A stretch of DNA of 64,000 nucleotides from Citrus sinensis (taxonomy: Eukaryota > Streptophyta > Magnoliopsida > Sapindales > Rutaceae): NCBI RefSeq assembly GCF_022201045.2, contig NC_068559.1, positions 29,558,501 to 29,622,500 on the forward strand, written 5' to 3'. The notes under the pieces were generated by a model. That model did no database searches. It worked only from the letters and a program-made list of their open reading frames with translations, and was not told the DNA's origin. Shown here piece after piece: positions 21,598-34,326 of this stretch (within the stretch, counting starts at the first letter, position 1; every line of letters starts with the position of its first letter). Made by a program: the position numbers and the translations under genes.

Positions 21598-24500
21598 ATG
21601 ACTTCTTCAACTGTAATGAATTACGATATCGAAAATGATGATTCATTCACTCAGCCTGTTGGAAGATGGTCTGTTTTATATTATGGCTCGGGCCACATGC
21701 TGAATGACATCACTGCTGCCTGTTGGTTTACTTACCTCTTATTGTTCTTGACAGATATCGGACTTTCCCCCAGGTAGCTATTTATGAGAATGCATTTGTA
21801 ATGTTAACCTTTCAATTTGAGCTCCACATATGTCTGTTGTTTTATTTATTATTTTGTATTTGAGAAAAGAATGTGTGTGGGTCTGCTAATGGAAAATTAA
21901 ACAGCTTGAGAGTGTAATCAATGGGAAGAAAATACGATAAGTGTGATATCTGACTGATTTGGGCATCTCTCTCCACTGGAAAATAAATAATGTCTCGGTG
22001 GACTACTTAAAGCATGTGGCTGGCCCTTTTACTTGATGTTATTTTTTATTTTTTGTGTTAGATAGTAGAACACAAAAAACAGTTGTCTTACATTTTGATC
22101 CCTTCATTTCCTTTTGATTGTATTATATTGTTGGTTGAACTTTGCAAAAATATTTTTCTTGTAGTGCATAGAATATTAGAATTTGCATATAGACGTAGGT
22201 TTCTTTCCCTTTTTTAACATTTTGAATTTTCTGACTTACCTTACTGTTTAACAGGGGTGCTGCTGCTGTTATGCTTTCTGGTCAGATAGCTGATGGATTT
22301 GCTACCATATTTATTGGTGAACTGGTAATTTGGGAAGAAATAATTTGTCTGTTTAAAATTGGCTGTCATCTGTACCTGTCCATTGTTTCTTTTGCATCTT
22401 TTGTAACATCTCTCTCCTCCCTCTGCTTCCTTTTTATTTCTTTCCCTTTTGCTTTCGCATTCTTTTCCCCATGCATCAAAATTTTAGTTTTTTGATGGAG
22501 AAACTCTCATCTAAAGTTATATAGAGCATGTGTAGTCACAATCAGTGTGCTAGAAAGTCTTGCTAATATAGAGGTTGACCAACATTTTTGTGGTGCAATT
22601 TTGCACAACATGTTTATGATACAATTTTACCCAAAACATTGTCAAAAGAAGGCCTTTTGTAAGAGACTCACTTGTGACTTATGGAGTTAAAAAGTTGAAC
22701 AGCCTTCTGACAATGTTTTGTGCAAAAAGATTGCCATCGGAAAAAGGTGAGGAGATCATGGAGCATGATTGGCATAGAGAAACAAGTTGTATTGATATAT
22801 TTCAAATGAGTGCTCATGCATGTTATTTTGACTGGAGCTCTTAGATATCCAGTATTCTGTGGTGTAATTTTAAGTACCGATCTCGACCGATCTCATCCAC
22901 TTGAAAATTCGTGTCAATTTAATCTCCTTTTGTTCTTTGCTGGAATAACCTTTTTCCTTTTTTTTTTTTTCTTTAATGTTTCTTTTTGTTTGTTTTAAAT
23001 TCTTTTACTTGACAGATAGATAGGTTTGGACATTTCAAGATATGGCATGGTGCAGGATCTGTTTTGGTTGCAGTCTCATTTTCTTCCGTTTTTGGTGGTT
23101 GCATGCCATGTAGAATCCTTTCTACCTCTACATTAAAAGTGGAGACTATCTCATACTGTGTGTTTGCTGCAATCTTTAATGTAGGCTGGGCTGCTACACA
23201 AGTTGCGCACATGTAATGATCTCTACAGCTTAATATTTGTTAGTTGAATGTGCATTCATAACTAATTCTTCTAAACATGATAAGCAGGAGCCTTTGAATT
23301 TCTGTATTAGGATTCTCTTGATTTAAACCACTCTTGATTGGAATGCCAACTCCTATCATGCTGTTGGAGACATCGGAGTAAATCATCCTCTTCAGGTTTC
23401 CTCTTACAGTGGTTTGCCTGCTTCTGTAACTGGATTGATCAAAAGAAATTCTTTTCTTCCTTTGAGACTGAATTTAAAGAGTTCTATACGGTTATAAAGG
23501 GTTGTGATAGAGTAACAATTTTTTGTTTATCGGATCATAGAGCTCTTGATCTCCTCTACTTTGGGGAAAAAAATAAGAAAAATGAATCATATTTACTTAG
23601 ATACCAATATGTATGAATTACTCTACTCTGAGTAATGATATTTTTTTTTTTTTGTGTCAAAGGTCGATGGTGAATTGCATCACATTAAATTCAACGAGCA
23701 GAGTTGTGCTGACAAGCTGCCGCAATGCTTTTACAATGGTCTTTTTCTCTTTATACACTAGTTCCAATAGTTTTTTGTCCAACTTTCAGCATCTTTAAAT
23801 GTCTTGTTCACTGTTGGTTTGATGTATATGCTTTCCAGGTTGCCAACCTCAGCCTGTACGCTATTGCTTTTATAGTGTTTAGTGTGAGTACAGCAAAAAC
23901 GCATGCTGATCTTGAAAATCAGGTTTGCAATGCTTGATTAAAGAACTCTTTTACTTTGGGCTGTCAAAAGATCTTCTAATGGGAGTGATTCTAAAATTGT
24001 TCCGCAATGAACAGTATCGATGGATTGCATACTCATCAATTTTTATTGGATGCTGCTTTGTGGGAATATTTCTTTCCAGAACTGAAGAACCAAGGTATGC
24101 TGAATATCTTAATCTTTTATTCCACTTCTTAAGGTGTGTTTTGGCTAGTTTTCATGCAGATCTTGTGATAGAAATGTAATTTTGTTCAATATGGAAGCTA
24201 AGGAACCATTAACATTTCGGTGATTGCTCAAGAATTCCCCAAGGCATAGATGTTGATGAAGTTGCAATAAAAGAAAGCTTTTACTTAATAATATTGCACG
24301 AATCCCAAACCAGTTTCAATGCACCATGTCATTCCACTAAGAATATTCATGTATATTTGATGGTTTGTGTAACCATATACTTCAAAATGATGATAAATAA
24401 CGTTTTTTTATGTAGATTAAAGATGGGTTTGCGAGGAAATAGTCATGCAAGGATTTCATGGGCTTACTGGTTCAAGAAAATTTTGTACTATCAAGTTGCT

Positions 24501-25738
24501 CTCGTCTACATGCTCACCAGACTAGTAGTTAATGTTTCACAGGTTACCAAAGGAAATTCCCTTTTTTTTTGTTGGGGGGGGTGGGGGGATATTACCAGCT
24601 GAAAATAATGAGCTATTGCTATATGATATTTCTGTTACTTACATCAAGTTGGTTTTCTTGGGCCCAGGCATATCTTGCATTTTATGTCATTAATGATTTG
24701 CGAATGGGTCAATCTGCTAAAGCATTGGTATGTGCCCAGACCTTGTCTACTTTGACCTTTTTGGCATTCTTACTGATTTAGGTTCAGAAGATAAATTCTT
24801 AGATTAATATATTATCCAATTGAATGGATAGGTTCCTGCCATCATCTACATATGCAGCTTCATAGTATCCATCCTTCTTCAGGTTATCTCTTTGAAACTT
24901 TATTCTATGCATACATAGTGCTTTTCTTGTATTTTAACCTTTAGACATCACTATTTAGGAAATGGCATGGACCGGCCAGCGCCTGAAGGCTTACTATTCT
25001 GCTGGAGGCGTTCTTTGGGTATTTTGTGGTGCAGGGATCCTTATCTTACCTATGAACATGAGTGCCTTCATGTATGTCTTAGCAATATTTGTTGGCATCG
25101 CAAATGCTTTAATGATGGTGTGTTGTAGCAATCCTCTGCTGTCCTTTCAAAATTCTTTTTAGCAGAGCATTGAAATTTAGCCTTATTTTCTTTTTTAATG
25201 TTTTGTCAGTTTTGCATTATAGTTTCATGGTTGCTGTCAGTTTTCATATGTTAATTATCATTGCAGGTTACTGGAATAAGCATGCAAAATGTGCTGATTG
25301 GCGAAGATCTGAGTGGCTGTGCATTTGTTTGCGGAACATTGAGCTTCTTGGACAAAATGTCATGTGGGATTGCCGTGTATGTTCTCCAGTCATATCAAAG
25401 TAAGTTATGCAGACTATGTTTTAAGAATACTCTATAAGGTGCCCAGTTTTCTCTCCTGCCTTTCCATCCCCATATTTAGTTTGCTGTGAAAAATTCTATG
25501 TGACCGCATAAGCTTTGATGCAGGTATGTCACCCACAGTCCTGGATAACAACTCCTCAATAACGTCACTTACAGTCCTGGATAACAACTCCTTAATAAGC
25601 ACTTCCTACATTTCTGTTACAAGATTTGGCTTGGGTCTTATTCCAGCAATTTGCTCACTTGTTTCGGTGGCTGTTACATTCACCATGAAACTGCACACGC
25701 CATATTCGAAACCTTTGGTGGAGCCACTTTTGCAATGA
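21598..25738 (+). CDS. MFSD12-like major facilitator transporter, 12 exons
   Basis: Exons 21598-21773, 22255-22324, 23016-23212, 23663-23738, 23839-23922, 24015-24094, 24416-24542, 24668-24727, 24832-24882, 24959-25117, 25267-25399 and 25524-25738 join in frame with GT-AG borders into 475 residues. The protein starts with a short acidic N-terminus, then GRWSVLYYGSGHMLNDITAA, the loop motif DRFGHFKIWHGAG and about 12 hydrophobic helices. It fits the plant homologues of MFSD12, a member of the GPH/MFS_2 group; animal MFSD12 imports cysteine into lysosomes and melanosomes. Substrate and membrane in plants are unknown. A 36-bp tandem duplication in exon 12 gives two TVLDNNS units in the last loop. 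An AG at about 21570, just before the ATG, could be the end of a 5'UTR intron. The downstream region to 26500 holds no gene. Confidence 0.88.
22629..22727. repeat. Imperfect inverted repeat in intron 2 of the transporter
   Basis: CCAAAACATTGTCAAAAGAA (22631) is mirrored by CTTCTGACAATGTTTTG (22704) with a loop of about 55 bp. Probably a small fold-back insertion. Confidence 0.55.
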
Positions 25739-26512
25739 TGTCCAAAACAAGCCAATACACCCTAGAAAACTGCAGCCTGTTGAAGTGTTTTGATCTCTGA
25801 TCATCTATCAAGAGATCAATATGATGGCCTAGCAATTCTGCACATGAAGGATCAAAATCTAGCGATATACGAGGCTTAACTGATTCAGATGATTCTTTAC
25901 CTGCTTTTCTTTGAAAGTCATTACTGCCATAATGGCTATTACGTAAATCATAGTATTCAATGTTGGTTTAGAAAGTCATTTATAACTGCTGAAATGTCAC
26001 TGGTTACAAATGTATGGATTCTCAATGTAAAGGAAGAGATCTTATTCTTATTCATCTACAAAATTATGACATATCGATTCGATTCAATTAATAGCTCCTT
26101 TGTGCACGTCTTAGCTAACAGGGACAAGTTTGAAAGAAAAAACCTCAGTTTTCGTGTTAGTAGGGCTCCATGTCACCTCATCAGGGAGATGAATTCTTTT
26201 TAAACTATCGGCGATGTCTAATTCTATATCTATCGATATGTATGGTATAATTATTGACAACATCGAATTGGTGAGAAGAATTTGGTGCAATTCCAATACT
26301 TAGATGGGAATTTAAGTATATGTATGTGCATGAACAGATACATGAAGATAGGAAAACCCTTGCAAATAGGAATATCATATAATAAGAGCGTGCCGGCAAG
26401 TGTAAATATTACTCCAAAGGAGGAGGAAGAGACCAATACGTAATACATTGTATTGATTAGCAGCAGATAGATGTAGAAGATGATGATGGCTTTAATTTGT
26501 TGTATTTGATTT

Positions 26513-26998
26513 CTACATCGTTAACCGAAGAGGAGGCATTTTGTTGCGGGATCCAATACGCCTGACCTTGATCAAATGGCTTAAGACTTTGACATAACGA
26601 TTAACCATACCTTTGAGCTTTACTCCTTGCATACTGTTTTGCTGTTGCTTATTGACCAGTTGATGTTGAAGCTGCTTCTCTTCTTCCGTGAAGTGTTCAC
26701 CAAGTGAATTCCTGCTGCCTCCTCTGCTCTCTTCACCTGTAGCTGTATTCACCTTTGGTAAATTCTCATTGCCATTGATGATTAGTTGCTTCAAACTCTT
26801 ATGATCAATATTAATATTCTCGTGTCCTCCATCAACTTCGCCTTTGCCTTGCTCATCAGAAGCATCTTTCACTTTGAGAGGAATATGATAGGAATCCTCC
26901 ACAAGTTCAAAGTTCAGCGGCTGCTTTCTTGTTCTTTTTGACATGGTAATATCAAAATGACGTTTCCTGGGACTGGGATCACTACTCTCACTTCCCAT
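26513..26998 (-). CDS. Small basic protein of unknown function, 161 aa
   Basis: ATG-started ORF, MGSESSDPSPRKRHFDITMS..., ending in LRLTM. The N-terminus is basic (SKRTRKQPLNFE), the centre is acidic and Asn/Gly-rich, and the C-terminal third (about 105-161) is a helical basic block with FTEEEKQLQ, LKGMVNRYVKVLSHLIKVRR and NKMPPLRL. This C-terminal pattern (RYxKVLxHLIKVxR ... LRLTM) reminds me of a small family of uncharacterised plant proteins, but I cannot name it with certainty. Being compact, AUG-started and free of repeats, it is probably a real single-exon gene; nuclear location is suggested by its basic composition. It is convergent with the transporter gene that ends at 25738. Confidence 0.6.
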   Translation of the reverse strand: MGSESSDPSPRKRHFDITMSKRTRKQPLNFELVEDSYHIPLKVKDASDEQGKGEVDGGHENINIDHKSLKQLIINGNENLPKVNTATGEESRGGSRNSLGEHFTEEEKQLQHQLVNKQQQNSMQGVKLKGMVNRYVKVLSHLIKVRRIGSRNKMPPLRLTM

Positions 26999-27713
26999 TA
27001 TGCATTGAAAAGGTTGGTTGATTGTATTTTAGTTTTACTAGCTAGGCCAGTAATATAAAACATGGTGAGAATAGAAAATATGATCACCTGCGAGAAAATT
27101 AATTTTAAGGCTACATTAAAAGGAATTTGCTTAGCAAACAATAAACAAATTAGGGGGTAGTTTAAAAGAGCTTTACAAAAGGTGAAATGTCAGGTTTTCT
27201 TCACTCTTGTTGTCAATCCCTTGCAACTAAAAAGAACAATCCTCCTATATAGATGACTAACGAGCAATATTAATGCAGTAGGTGAATTGGCGAAGTGGTA
27301 CCAAACATTGCCACCTACCAATAATACGTTGTCTGACTCTGCCGCATGATGATTGATGGATGCTGAGAAAAAAATGAACCCTATGCATAACACACGCGCA
27401 CACACAATTATTCTTTGGTGAGGCAAAATTAGATTTAGATTTTCTACCGTCATCAAATGTCTTTACAACATAATAAACTGCTGAAAAATCATTTTATAAA
27501 ATTGTGAAAGCATTTGACAATGATGTGAAACCCTAATTCTATATTAAAAAAAAATGCATGCATCCGTACTAAAGAAAAATTTTGTGAATATATATATGTG
27601 TGTATATATAGATTTTATCTAGTGTGTCGAATCACGCACGTGGCATGTACTCATCGAAGGCCCATAGCCCCCCAGTAGGAGCTCACCACGTGCGCAGTTA
27701 TGTACATAATATG

Positions 27714-29457
27714 TGTTAGGAAATATGTCTCATTTTTTAATAAGAATTTCTTAAGGTATTTTTCTTATTTTGAAAGATTCCTATTTAAGGAATAATGGGC
27801 TTACTTATTCAAGAAGGAAAACAATTTGTACGACGAAAGAAATATTTCTCCTATTAGAAATAATCACTATATATAAGGAGGTTGGGATCACTCGTTAATT
27901 ACTTAGTTTTCTCTTCAAGTAAACCGTTTGTAATATGATAGAAATGGTAGATCTATTGAGAGATTAGATGTTATTGGCTTAGTGCATGAGTTTATAATAC
28001 TAAAGTGATTATAAATTGGAATACAAAAGTGATTAAAAATAGTTTAGCGCATGAGAAAAATACTAAAGTGATTATAATAATTTTTTATACAATGAGTTTT
28101 TCTCTCGTTGACCATGGTGGCTTTGGGTTTTTTTTTTTAGTATGAGCTTTCCCCATAAATTCTTGTGTTGGGTGATTGTTTTTGTTCTTCATCTCTTTTT
28201 TATGTATTATTTGTTTGATCTTTTTACTTGTAAGATGTTGGGTGGATTAAAATTCTCTAACAAGTGGTATTGGAGCTTTAGTTGCAATGTAGAGCAAATA
28301 TATTAGCAATGAGGTTTCCAAACTTGTGAAGGTAGAAATAGAAAAGTTTGATAGGAGAATAAATTTGGTTTAAGGCATATTAAAGTCAAGGATATATGTT
28401 TGATCCAATCTATATTACACAAGAACAGTAAGGGTGACGTAAATCATGTTCCTACTGATGAAAACTTTTAAAGATGTGTGGACAATCAAGGCACCTTAAA
28501 GAAGATTGTCGTAATGGATAGGTTTAGCAAGTAGCTCTAAATCAATAGATGAAGGCAGTGATAACAAGTTAGTAGTGTGCCTCTTTTCTCCATGACAGAC
28601 TAGTTTATCTTTTTTGACATGCCATAGAAAAGAACGTGCTATTTTTAGCGGGTTCACAAGATTTGCACTCAAGGCATGATTTGACATTTATATAAAGTAT
28701 ATAGTGGAATTTTCATGTTGATTGCTGGGGACTCTCAGGGAAGCATATAAGAGTGAACATTTTCAATAAGGTGATCAACATGTGTTGGATACATGTACTC
28801 AAGATAAGTTGGAGTGCAATGATTCTCGATATAGAGAATCATAGCTGCTGGATAGAAGATAACATTTTACTTATGGAGAAATGATTCTCATAAGCTCTAT
28901 GTGAGTATGGTTTTGGTAAAGAAAAGAATGTGGAGACACATTGTTATATAGATATACAATGGATAATGTTTTATCACCCTATGTGAGGGTGGTTTTGGAG
29001 ATTGTTAGGAAATATGTGACATTTTTTCAATAAGGATTTCTTGGGATATTTTCTTATTTTGGAAGATCCATAAGAATAAGCAATTTCCCATTGGGACTTA
29101 GCTTATTCAAGGAAAAATACAATTTGTATGAATATTTCTCCTACTGGAAAAATCATTATGTTTAGAGAGATTAGGTTCACTTATTAATTATTTTTTTTTT
29201 TTGCAAGTAAACAATTTCTAGTGTGAAAGAAACGATATGTCTATTGAGGGGTTTTATACTAGAGTGATTATAATAATTTTTTACACAGTGAAATTTTCTC
29301 TCATCGTACTTAGCAATTGTAGTTTTTTTTGGTATAAGAGTTTTTCCCGTAAATTCTTATATTGTGTGATAATTTTTATTCTCTATCTATTTTCTATTTA
29401 TTGTTTGTTTAATATCTTTAATTACAAGATCTTGGGTGGGATTAGAATTTTCTAATA
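27714..29457 (+). mobile_element. Miniature Ty1/copia derivative with two LTRs
   Basis: LTRs at 27714-28262 and 29003-29457 both begin TGTTAGGAAATATGT; the first ends TTCTCTAACA and the second TTTTCTAATA. The 5-bp target duplication is ATATG (27709-27713 and 29458-29462). The primer site TGGTATTGGAGC lies 2 bp after the 5' LTR and fits initiator tRNA-Met, as in copia. A G-rich polypurine tract (GTGAGGGTGGTTTTGGAG) precedes the 3' LTR. The 740-bp interior retains only gag debris: a start like VEIEKFDRRINF near 28330 and a damaged zinc knuckle (MCGQSRHLKEDCRN, 28474-28515). No pol is left. LTR divergence and lost ORFs indicate an old insertion that needed help to move. Confidence 0.9.
28265..28276 (+). 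promoter_or_regulatory. Primer-binding site of the copia derivative
   Basis: TGGTATTGGAGC, 2 bp inside the 5' LTR, is a close variant of the common copia tRNA-iMet primer site. Confidence 0.8.
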
Positions 29458-29462
29458 ATATG

Positions 29463-31600
29463 ATTAAAAACAATAGCCATCTAAAATTTTCCTGTAACTG
29501 AAAGAATGAAAGATACTAACCTTGACAATGAGAAAAGGTTACATAATACTTCAGTAATTCATGTATAATTTTATTTTTAATGAGTTCTTTTTTAATGAGA
29601 ACATCCTCACTTTAATAAAGTGAAGATGCCCATATGCGTGCGTGTGTTTGTTGTGGGTACCTATATATGTATATGTATAAATTTATGGAAACGGTGGGAA
29701 GATTAGTGCAGTTGAACTTGAAGACAAGATTTAGAGCTATAAAATAGCTATAGAAGTATAATCGAAAATGATCAAACAAACATATACCATGCTTCATCCC
29801 TCTTGGTGCATAGGCCAAAATAAAGCAATTAAAGCTTGTCATCAATAGCTAATAATCGGTTTAGGAAAATATTGGAAGTAAGTTTCTACTTAACATTTAC
29901 CAAAGTAAAATGTGTTTAAAATGCTAATAATAATGGGTGGTAGAATGTGGATGATCTCATTAATTAACTTTTATATATAGACCGCTTGTAACAATCACAT
30001 TGATGGCTAATTTCTGACAGATATAAGGATTTGATACCATCTTATCGTTAAATTCCAATGTTAAATTAGAGATCATAAAAAATTATTTTTAAATTAATTA
30101 TAAATTATATGTATTGTAATTTAGTAGTTGCCTAAGTATATATCTATATATTGTGTGTTTATTCTTCCATGTATCCAACATCGATCTATCACTATAAAAA
30201 ATACAAAGTTTGTGTTTGATGTTGTAGGATCGATTGAAATTTTCATTTGTTTGCCCCAAAAGTTAAAAAAGTTGCCCAGCCCTTCACATTAGAGTTTGGA
30301 CAAAGGCCTTAAAAAAGAAGTTTGGGCCACGCCTGACCTTTTTTTAAAAATAAATTTATAAATTAAAATATAAAAAAATAGTAGAAAAAAAATTAAAATT
30401 TTAATCCATAAGTTAATAATGATTTAAAAAACCTAAAATTATAATATTAAATGCTCTTTTAAGCGTTAATTACTTAAGAAGTTGCTTAAATTAGAGATCC
30501 CAAAATTAAAAAAATTTTTTTAAGTTTTTATTTACTTTTTTTAAAATTATTTTTATTTTAAAATATTAATTTTTTATTAAAATAATTTATTGATTATTAA
30601 TTTATTTTAAATTTAAAATAATTTAAAATTTAAAAATAGTGAAAGCCCAACCCTGGCCCTTTTTGCTTCCTCTACAATAGGGCAAGCCCAGGCTCAAGTC
30701 CGCATTTTACCATTCCTCACCGTGATCCTGTTTGCACCCAGACATGAAATCAATCGGAATCATGATGATGAAATTCCGTCACTACCCTTAGCTTTCTTTT
30801 CAGTGCGCTCAAAGTTTGCCAGAATTTTGATTTTTTTCTTTAAATAAAAGAAGTCTTGAAGCCTGATTGTATTATGAAAAAAACTTTTCAAATTATTTTT
30901 ATCCATATATATCACTTTCCCTTGCCTCTCTGTTCTCTCAATATGTGTTCTACATGTCTGTATTTTAAAGTTCCTTTCTACATCGTGTCTACTTCTTTGC
31001 TTCTGCGCCAATATTAACATCGTGGTACCAGCAGATACGAACGCGACCTTGCCATGATTTATCTATCTGATTTCTTGAAAAGTAAAAGATAGTGAAAATC
31101 AAGAATGAGAAAGAAGAAGCTAACTTCAAGTTTGTACATTCATATTTTAACCCCACATTAATAATGCCGTTGCAACGTCGCTTTTGTTCTGTTAGCTTAT
31201 CTCCAGATGAGTGGGTGGGGTAACGGTGAGAAGGAGAGTTTCTTTCCTGCATACACATCAAAAGGTTGCATCCCATTATGTGGGTTCTTGAAAGTTTTTC
31301 AGATTTTCACTAGCATGAGGGGCAAATAAATCCTTTGGTCTGGCTTCATCTTTTAGTTATTTTGGCAACTTGATGTTTCCTGCATATGACCCCTGCCTCC
31401 AGTATCCTTCTAGGAGCTGACATCTGGGTACTACTGCAGGAATTGCTTCTGATAAGAAGGATTTTCTGAAGCATGTTTCTTCAATCAAGCGTACAAATAT
31501 CTTGGCAGTGACCAAAAAAATGATATCTTTTGTCCGAAATCAACCAGAATGCCTCTAGAAAAAGACTTTAAGTCATCAACGGAGAGATATGCGCCCTGCC
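29463..31600. other. AT-rich intergenic region
   Basis: Holds no convincing gene. A segment bounded by CCAGCCCTTCACATT (30276) and GGCAAGCCCAGGC (30681), rich in GGGCC/GGCCC words at its ends and very AT-rich inside, may be a decayed DNA element. Short minus-strand frames at 30760-31276 show no domain. Confidence 0.4.
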
Positions 31601-31929
31601 ATCTTGTTATGGTGCCCCTCAATTACAGTTCTTGTTCCAATCAGAGGAGTTCATTAGATTTGTTGTCAACTGCAGTTCACGACCTTGGGAAGGTATAAGA
31701 TTAAATCCTACTTTGTAATCTTCCATTCTATTTGATGCCTTTTGGAAAGTCCTTTTGATAATAAAAAAAGACTATTTGATGCCGAATTCTTAGTTTCTAT
31801 GCTCTTGATGCTTTCAGGAAAGCTTTGTGAAACAAGAATGCTGCTTTTCTGGCTGCCGCATATGCTGTAGAAGTAGCATCTGCTGGATAACTTCGTCAGT
31901 TGCTTGCAGTATGCACCTTGTGTTCCTCT

Positions 31930-33497
31930 GAATTTTGGTTTGTCTTAGGTAGCGTTTGTTTTTTTGTCTGAAATCTAAATGGGTCTAAATTTTTTTAAAG
32001 TCTGAATAGGTCTGAATACGAAAATCTAAATGACATGTTTGTTTTTTTTTTTTTAATATATGAATATATGTGACATCTTGTTTGTTTTTACAATAAAAAA
32101 CATCTTAAACTTGGTTATTTGACATTTATGTCCTTATAAATTAAAACAAAAAAAGAGGTTTAGATTTTATAGTTTAGGAAATAAGTTATTTTACAGAGAT
32201 ATTTTTGGAATATAATATTTACTTGTCATTCAGACATTTTTTCATTCAGATAAAAGTCACAAAAAATTACTTTTTCTATTCAAATGTAAAAGTCTAAAAA
32301 TCATACATAAGTTCCAAAAAAACAAACAAGTAAATTTTAGAAAATGTCTAAAATTAATAAAATTTCAGACTTAAGACATTTAACAAATAATCTTTTAGTT
32401 GCCGCACTATATATATATATGATGAATTTTTACTTATCCTTTTTCATTTCTCTTAGACCTGGACATAAAATGGTTTTTACTAAACATTAAGAACCATCTA
32501 CCAAAATTCTCATCTCATACAAACAACAATTGGATCTTCAAATGATTTCCAGTTTAGGAGACTTCTTTCCTTCAATGGCCATACTTAGTAATGACAACAT
32601 GTAACTGTACATTCTTCAAATGATGTTCAAGCTTCATACTTTTGCCACAAATGCAATGTTAGCACTCGAAATTGGATTTATATTGCATGATTCAAGTTGA
32701 AGTGAGAAGTAGCATCATTGTCTTCGCTTTTGCTAACTTTTCTCCCTTAAGTAAAATCCAACTAAAAGAGTTTGCTGCACTGTCCCATAATATCTAGAAT
32801 GCCTAAGTGCAAATACCAATTAAGCCTGAATGTGGACTCAGGGTGAAAACATCATGTAACTCTGTGTAAGGGAATAATGATATACATATGCTTTCTGGAA
32901 ATTGAGAAGTGAAAATAGTAGCTTAGAATTACCAAGTCAATGCTTTGGCATCGAAGCTCAATCTTTATTTGAAAAAAGAAAAGGCACCAATACGATTCAT
33001 GGACCTTATTTGGAATCAATGAATAAGTTTGGAAGCAGTAATTTTTAATTATATAAGAGTAAAATGTTTTAGAACATTTTGGATTTCTAGATCACAAAAA
33101 TTAAGTTGAAGTTCTGTGGCTCGTTGAATTCCTGACACCGACATTGTAATTTTAAAGTAATTGGAATTCATGGTCCTCTGACACTGCATGGTAATAGAAC
33201 TAGCTTCACAACTAGAAAATTAGCAGCTTCAGTAGATGCTGTGAGGGTGCAATAAATAGTAGAAAAAGGTGACCAGCTAGCTTTTCGAAGGCTTGATGCA
33301 TTCACTTAGGACTATGGATGCTTCAGTAAAATTATTTTTCCTAGAACATAATTTTGGTTTTGGTTGTTGTCTATAGTTTATGGCAAGTTAACCTAGTTAT
33401 CTGATGAGGAAGACCAAAGCTTTTGTGTACTTTTTGTTGGAGGTGCACCACTTAAGTTTTTAAACTGAAAATTCAGTAACTTGATGCAGCATTGTTT
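31930..33497. other. Non-coding insert in the DUF936 pseudogene
   Basis: About 31947-32395 has the look of a decayed hAT-type MITE: GGTAGCGTTTGTTTTTTTG at one side and AAAACAAACAAG inside the other, with repeated AAATCTAAATG / TTCAGAC words. The rest is unassigned. Confidence 0.3.
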
Positions 33498-33502
33498 GCA
33501 AC

Positions 33503-34183
33503 TGTTGGAGTTGTGAAGCTTAAATCTGAACTTGGGGATTTGTATGACATGTCAACTGTTTGTCATAAAGCATAACGACTTGTCATGCATTAGAGTTCAG
33601 AACAGCTGAATGGAATAAACGTTATGTCGGCTGGATGCATTAGTAATGCACGTGATGCATCACATGATTCACTAATTCAAACGGCAGCCACATTTGCGTT
33701 TTAGCTAGCAGATTGCATGAGCATTTGACAAGTGTCCCAGAGCAAATTCAAGAATTGGTTATTTCGGTTAGATCACGCGGGAGGCAGCTGATCATCATCT
33801 TGGCTGGAACCCAGGAGCGTGAGCTGACTTCTGGGGGCTCTTTGATCGGGTTCTGAGAGGAGTATAAAAGGTCATAGGCTCTGTTACTAAGGGCAATTCT
33901 ATTAAGTTGTATTCACTCTTCATACATGTAACGTGTTCTCTGAAAATCAGTAAAAGCTTGTTTCTCTTTTCACAGTGGATGTAGGTAAGAAATTGGCCGA
34001 ACCACTATAATCCTTGGTGCAAGTGTGTGATATGATTTTCTTTGATTGTGTGGTTGGTTTCAAGTGCTTATACGTGATTCTTGTCAAAGCTTAGTTTAAT
34101 GTTAATTCCGGATCAAGATCAAGTTTCATAGAGTGGGTCTTGGGGGTTCCAAGTTGATCTTGGAGATTGATTTGGTTTCAACA
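33503..34183 (+). mobile_element. Solo copia-type LTR (681 bp)
   Basis: Begins TGTTGGAGTTG and ends GGTTTCAACA, flanked by a perfect 5-bp duplication GCAAC (33498-33502 and 34184-34188). Inside are a TATA-like GTATAAAAGG (about 33861) and the block GTGGATGTAGGTAAGAAATT followed by GGCCGAACCAC, a common R/U5 motif of plant copia LTRs. There is no internal domain or second LTR, so it is a solo LTR from unequal recombination. Confidence 0.9.
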
Positions 34184-34326
34184 GCAACATTAACTAGACA
34201 ATTGTTGGGTGCATCACAATACAGTTCTTTCCTGAAAATTTTATAGTTGAAGTATTTTTCTTTTCTCAGTTATTTTTCTATTCCCAGAGCTTTTGTAGAA
34301 TTGCACGACTCCTCTTAGGAAGTATC

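Noticed and set aside
23338..23616. 92-codon plus frame
   Set aside because: It lies wholly in intron 3 of the transporter and has no similarity that I recognise.
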